Source: Bacillota bacterium (GTDB lineage Bacteria > Bacillota_A > Clostridia > Lutisporales > Lutisporaceae). Taken from it: a DNA stretch of 31,803 nucleotides. The notes under the pieces are model-generated. The model made no database searches. It was not told where the DNA came from and saw nothing but the letters and a program-made list of their open reading frames with translations. The translations under genes and the position numbers were made by a program. The DNA lies in the NCBI GenBank assembly GCA_022706865.1, contig JAKJBT010000008.1, positions 1-31,803 of the forward strand. The letters run 5' to 3'. Shown here one piece after another: positions 31,139-31,803 of this stretch. Each line of letters starts with the position of its first letter. The stretch's first letter is position 1.

Positions 31139-31570
31139 TCAAGCCCCTTCTGCATACAACCCATCAAAATTAAGCAATATATACATACTTCCGTCATCTT
31201 TCTTTCCTATCCCGTTAATATACTTACTGCCGATATTCGATACGACTTCCGATACGGGTTCTATTTTCTCACTTTCCACAGTAATTACGTTAGATGCTTC
31301 ATCGACAACGAAACCGGCTATAGTGCCTCCTGTATCGGCCACAATTATCTTTGTATTGTCTCCTGTGCCCGCATCTTCAAGCTGGAACCTCTTCTTCAGG
31401 TTTATTACAGGAATGACATTACCCCTCAAATTAAGCACCCCTTCAACATAATCGGGGGTATTGGGTATTATTGTGGGCTTCCTGTAAGGAACAATTTCGT
31501 TAACCTTAAATATGTCTATGGCGTATTCCTGTTCATTTAATCTGAACAAAACCAGCTGCAACATTTCCAT
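31139..31570 (-). CDS. cheW: CheW domain protein (chemotaxis adaptor)
   Basis: A 143-aa single-domain CheW, which couples chemoreceptors to the CheA kinase in the cytoplasm. The family pattern is clear: LVLFRLNEQEYAIDIFKVNEIVPY, PDYVEGVLNLRGNVIPVINLKKRF and IVADTGGTIAGFVVDEASNVI (in parts). The start is the ATG at 31570, behind GGGGG with 7-nt spacing; the longer frame to 31606 includes that site. No cheA, mcp or flagellar gene is in the window, so it may be an orphan copy or the edge of a chemotaxis locus. It could also be a CheV-type fragment, but no receiver domain is present. Confidence 0.9.
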   Translation of the reverse strand: MEMLQLVLFRLNEQEYAIDIFKVNEIVPYRKPTIIPNTPDYVEGVLNLRGNVIPVINLKKRFQLEDAGTGDNTKIIVADTGGTIAGFVVDEASNVITVESEKIEPVSEVVSNIGSKYINGIGKKDDGSMYILLNFDGLYAEGA

Positions 31571-31803
31571 TGAAGCACCCCCTTCTTTAATTGACCGGTT
31601 ATTCACTAAATTTATAGTTCGACATTTTTACGGGAATTCCTTCTTACCCGTATATTAGGAACTACCTGTTGCACATTAGAAGAATAATGCGTCATATCTG
31701 AAGCTTGCATAACCCTCCGCAAGAGACAGTATAGTATATCGACGCACACGGATTATGATTTTGACAGGCCTACTGCAATGCCTTTGGAAAAGTTCTAGCG
31801 GTG
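31571..31803. other. Intergenic region upstream of cheW
   Basis: No gene is seen in the last 233 nt. It contains a TACGGG/CCCGTA inverted repeat (31629-31634 and 31647-31652) and TATAAA-like sequence before cheW, but no convincing promoter pair. Confidence 0.4.

Noticed and set aside
31103..31540. 145-aa open frame on the plus strand inside cheW
   Set aside because: It is antisense to a clear CheW domain and shows no family features.

Overview
The window looks like chromosomal DNA of a low-GC, spore-forming anaerobic Firmicute of class Clostridia. Evidence for this is the tig-clpP-clpX-lonB-lon-ysxC proteostasis cluster in typical clostridial order, the forespore-type LonB, a YhcN/YlaJ sporulation lipoprotein, a class II superoxide reductase, consensus sigma-A promoters and strong GGAGG ribosome binding sites. 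I see no phage, transposase, CRISPR array or rRNA. Genus cannot be fixed from the sequence alone.

Layout. 0.1-2.1 kb (+): a divergent undecaprenyl-diphosphate-synthase homologue, then the tRNA CCA-adding enzyme, whose 3' end overlaps a convergent Yip1-type membrane protein. 2.8-4.1 kb (-): a processive GT2 glycosyltransferase with a long inverted repeat in its leader. 4.3-13.6 kb (-): two transcription blocks. tig-clpP-clpX has its own promoter and terminator. lonB-lon-ysxC-CPBP protease-hypothetical follows, with a second promoter before lon; the CPBP gene begins with a run of ten G. 13.7-17.7 kb (-): LD-carboxypeptidase with a DUF2500 protein, the sporulation lipoprotein (preceded by a perfect 21-bp palindrome), and a TGS-domain nucleoside kinase. 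18.0-20.7 kb: an AIM24 protein and a HAD phosphatase (+), then a CPBP-like membrane protein (-). 20.9 kb: tRNA-Lys(CTT) with a perfect consensus promoter. 21.1-22.9 kb (-): a membrane-anchored Ser/Thr kinase-like protein with a degenerate DFG motif and TPR-like C-terminus. 23.2-26.0 kb: a redox and stress group made of superoxide reductase, a HesB/IscA-like gene with an in-frame TGA, Hsp20 under a CtsR operator, and a YbdG-type MscS channel. 26.0-29.4 kb (-): a FolC-like ligase followed by a fused N-formylglutamate-amidohydrolase-like membrane protein. 29.6-31.6 kb: a small membrane protein (+), an M23 endopeptidase with a PVPE minisatellite, and a CheW protein (-).

The most interesting item is not an uninterrupted ORF. 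At 23597-23875 (-) a complete HesB-like gene with a strong ribosome binding site contains a TGA where the family has a conserved cysteine. A perfect 7-bp stem-loop with a G-starting loop lies 19-36 nt downstream, which is what a bacterial selenocysteine insertion element looks like. It sits tail-to-tail with superoxide reductase, suggesting a selenium/iron-sulfur link to oxygen defence. The second candidate is the FolC-like plus FGase-like membrane protein pair, whose chemistry (making and cutting a glutamyl-type amide) is complementary and unassigned. Function calls come from motif recognition without database searches.
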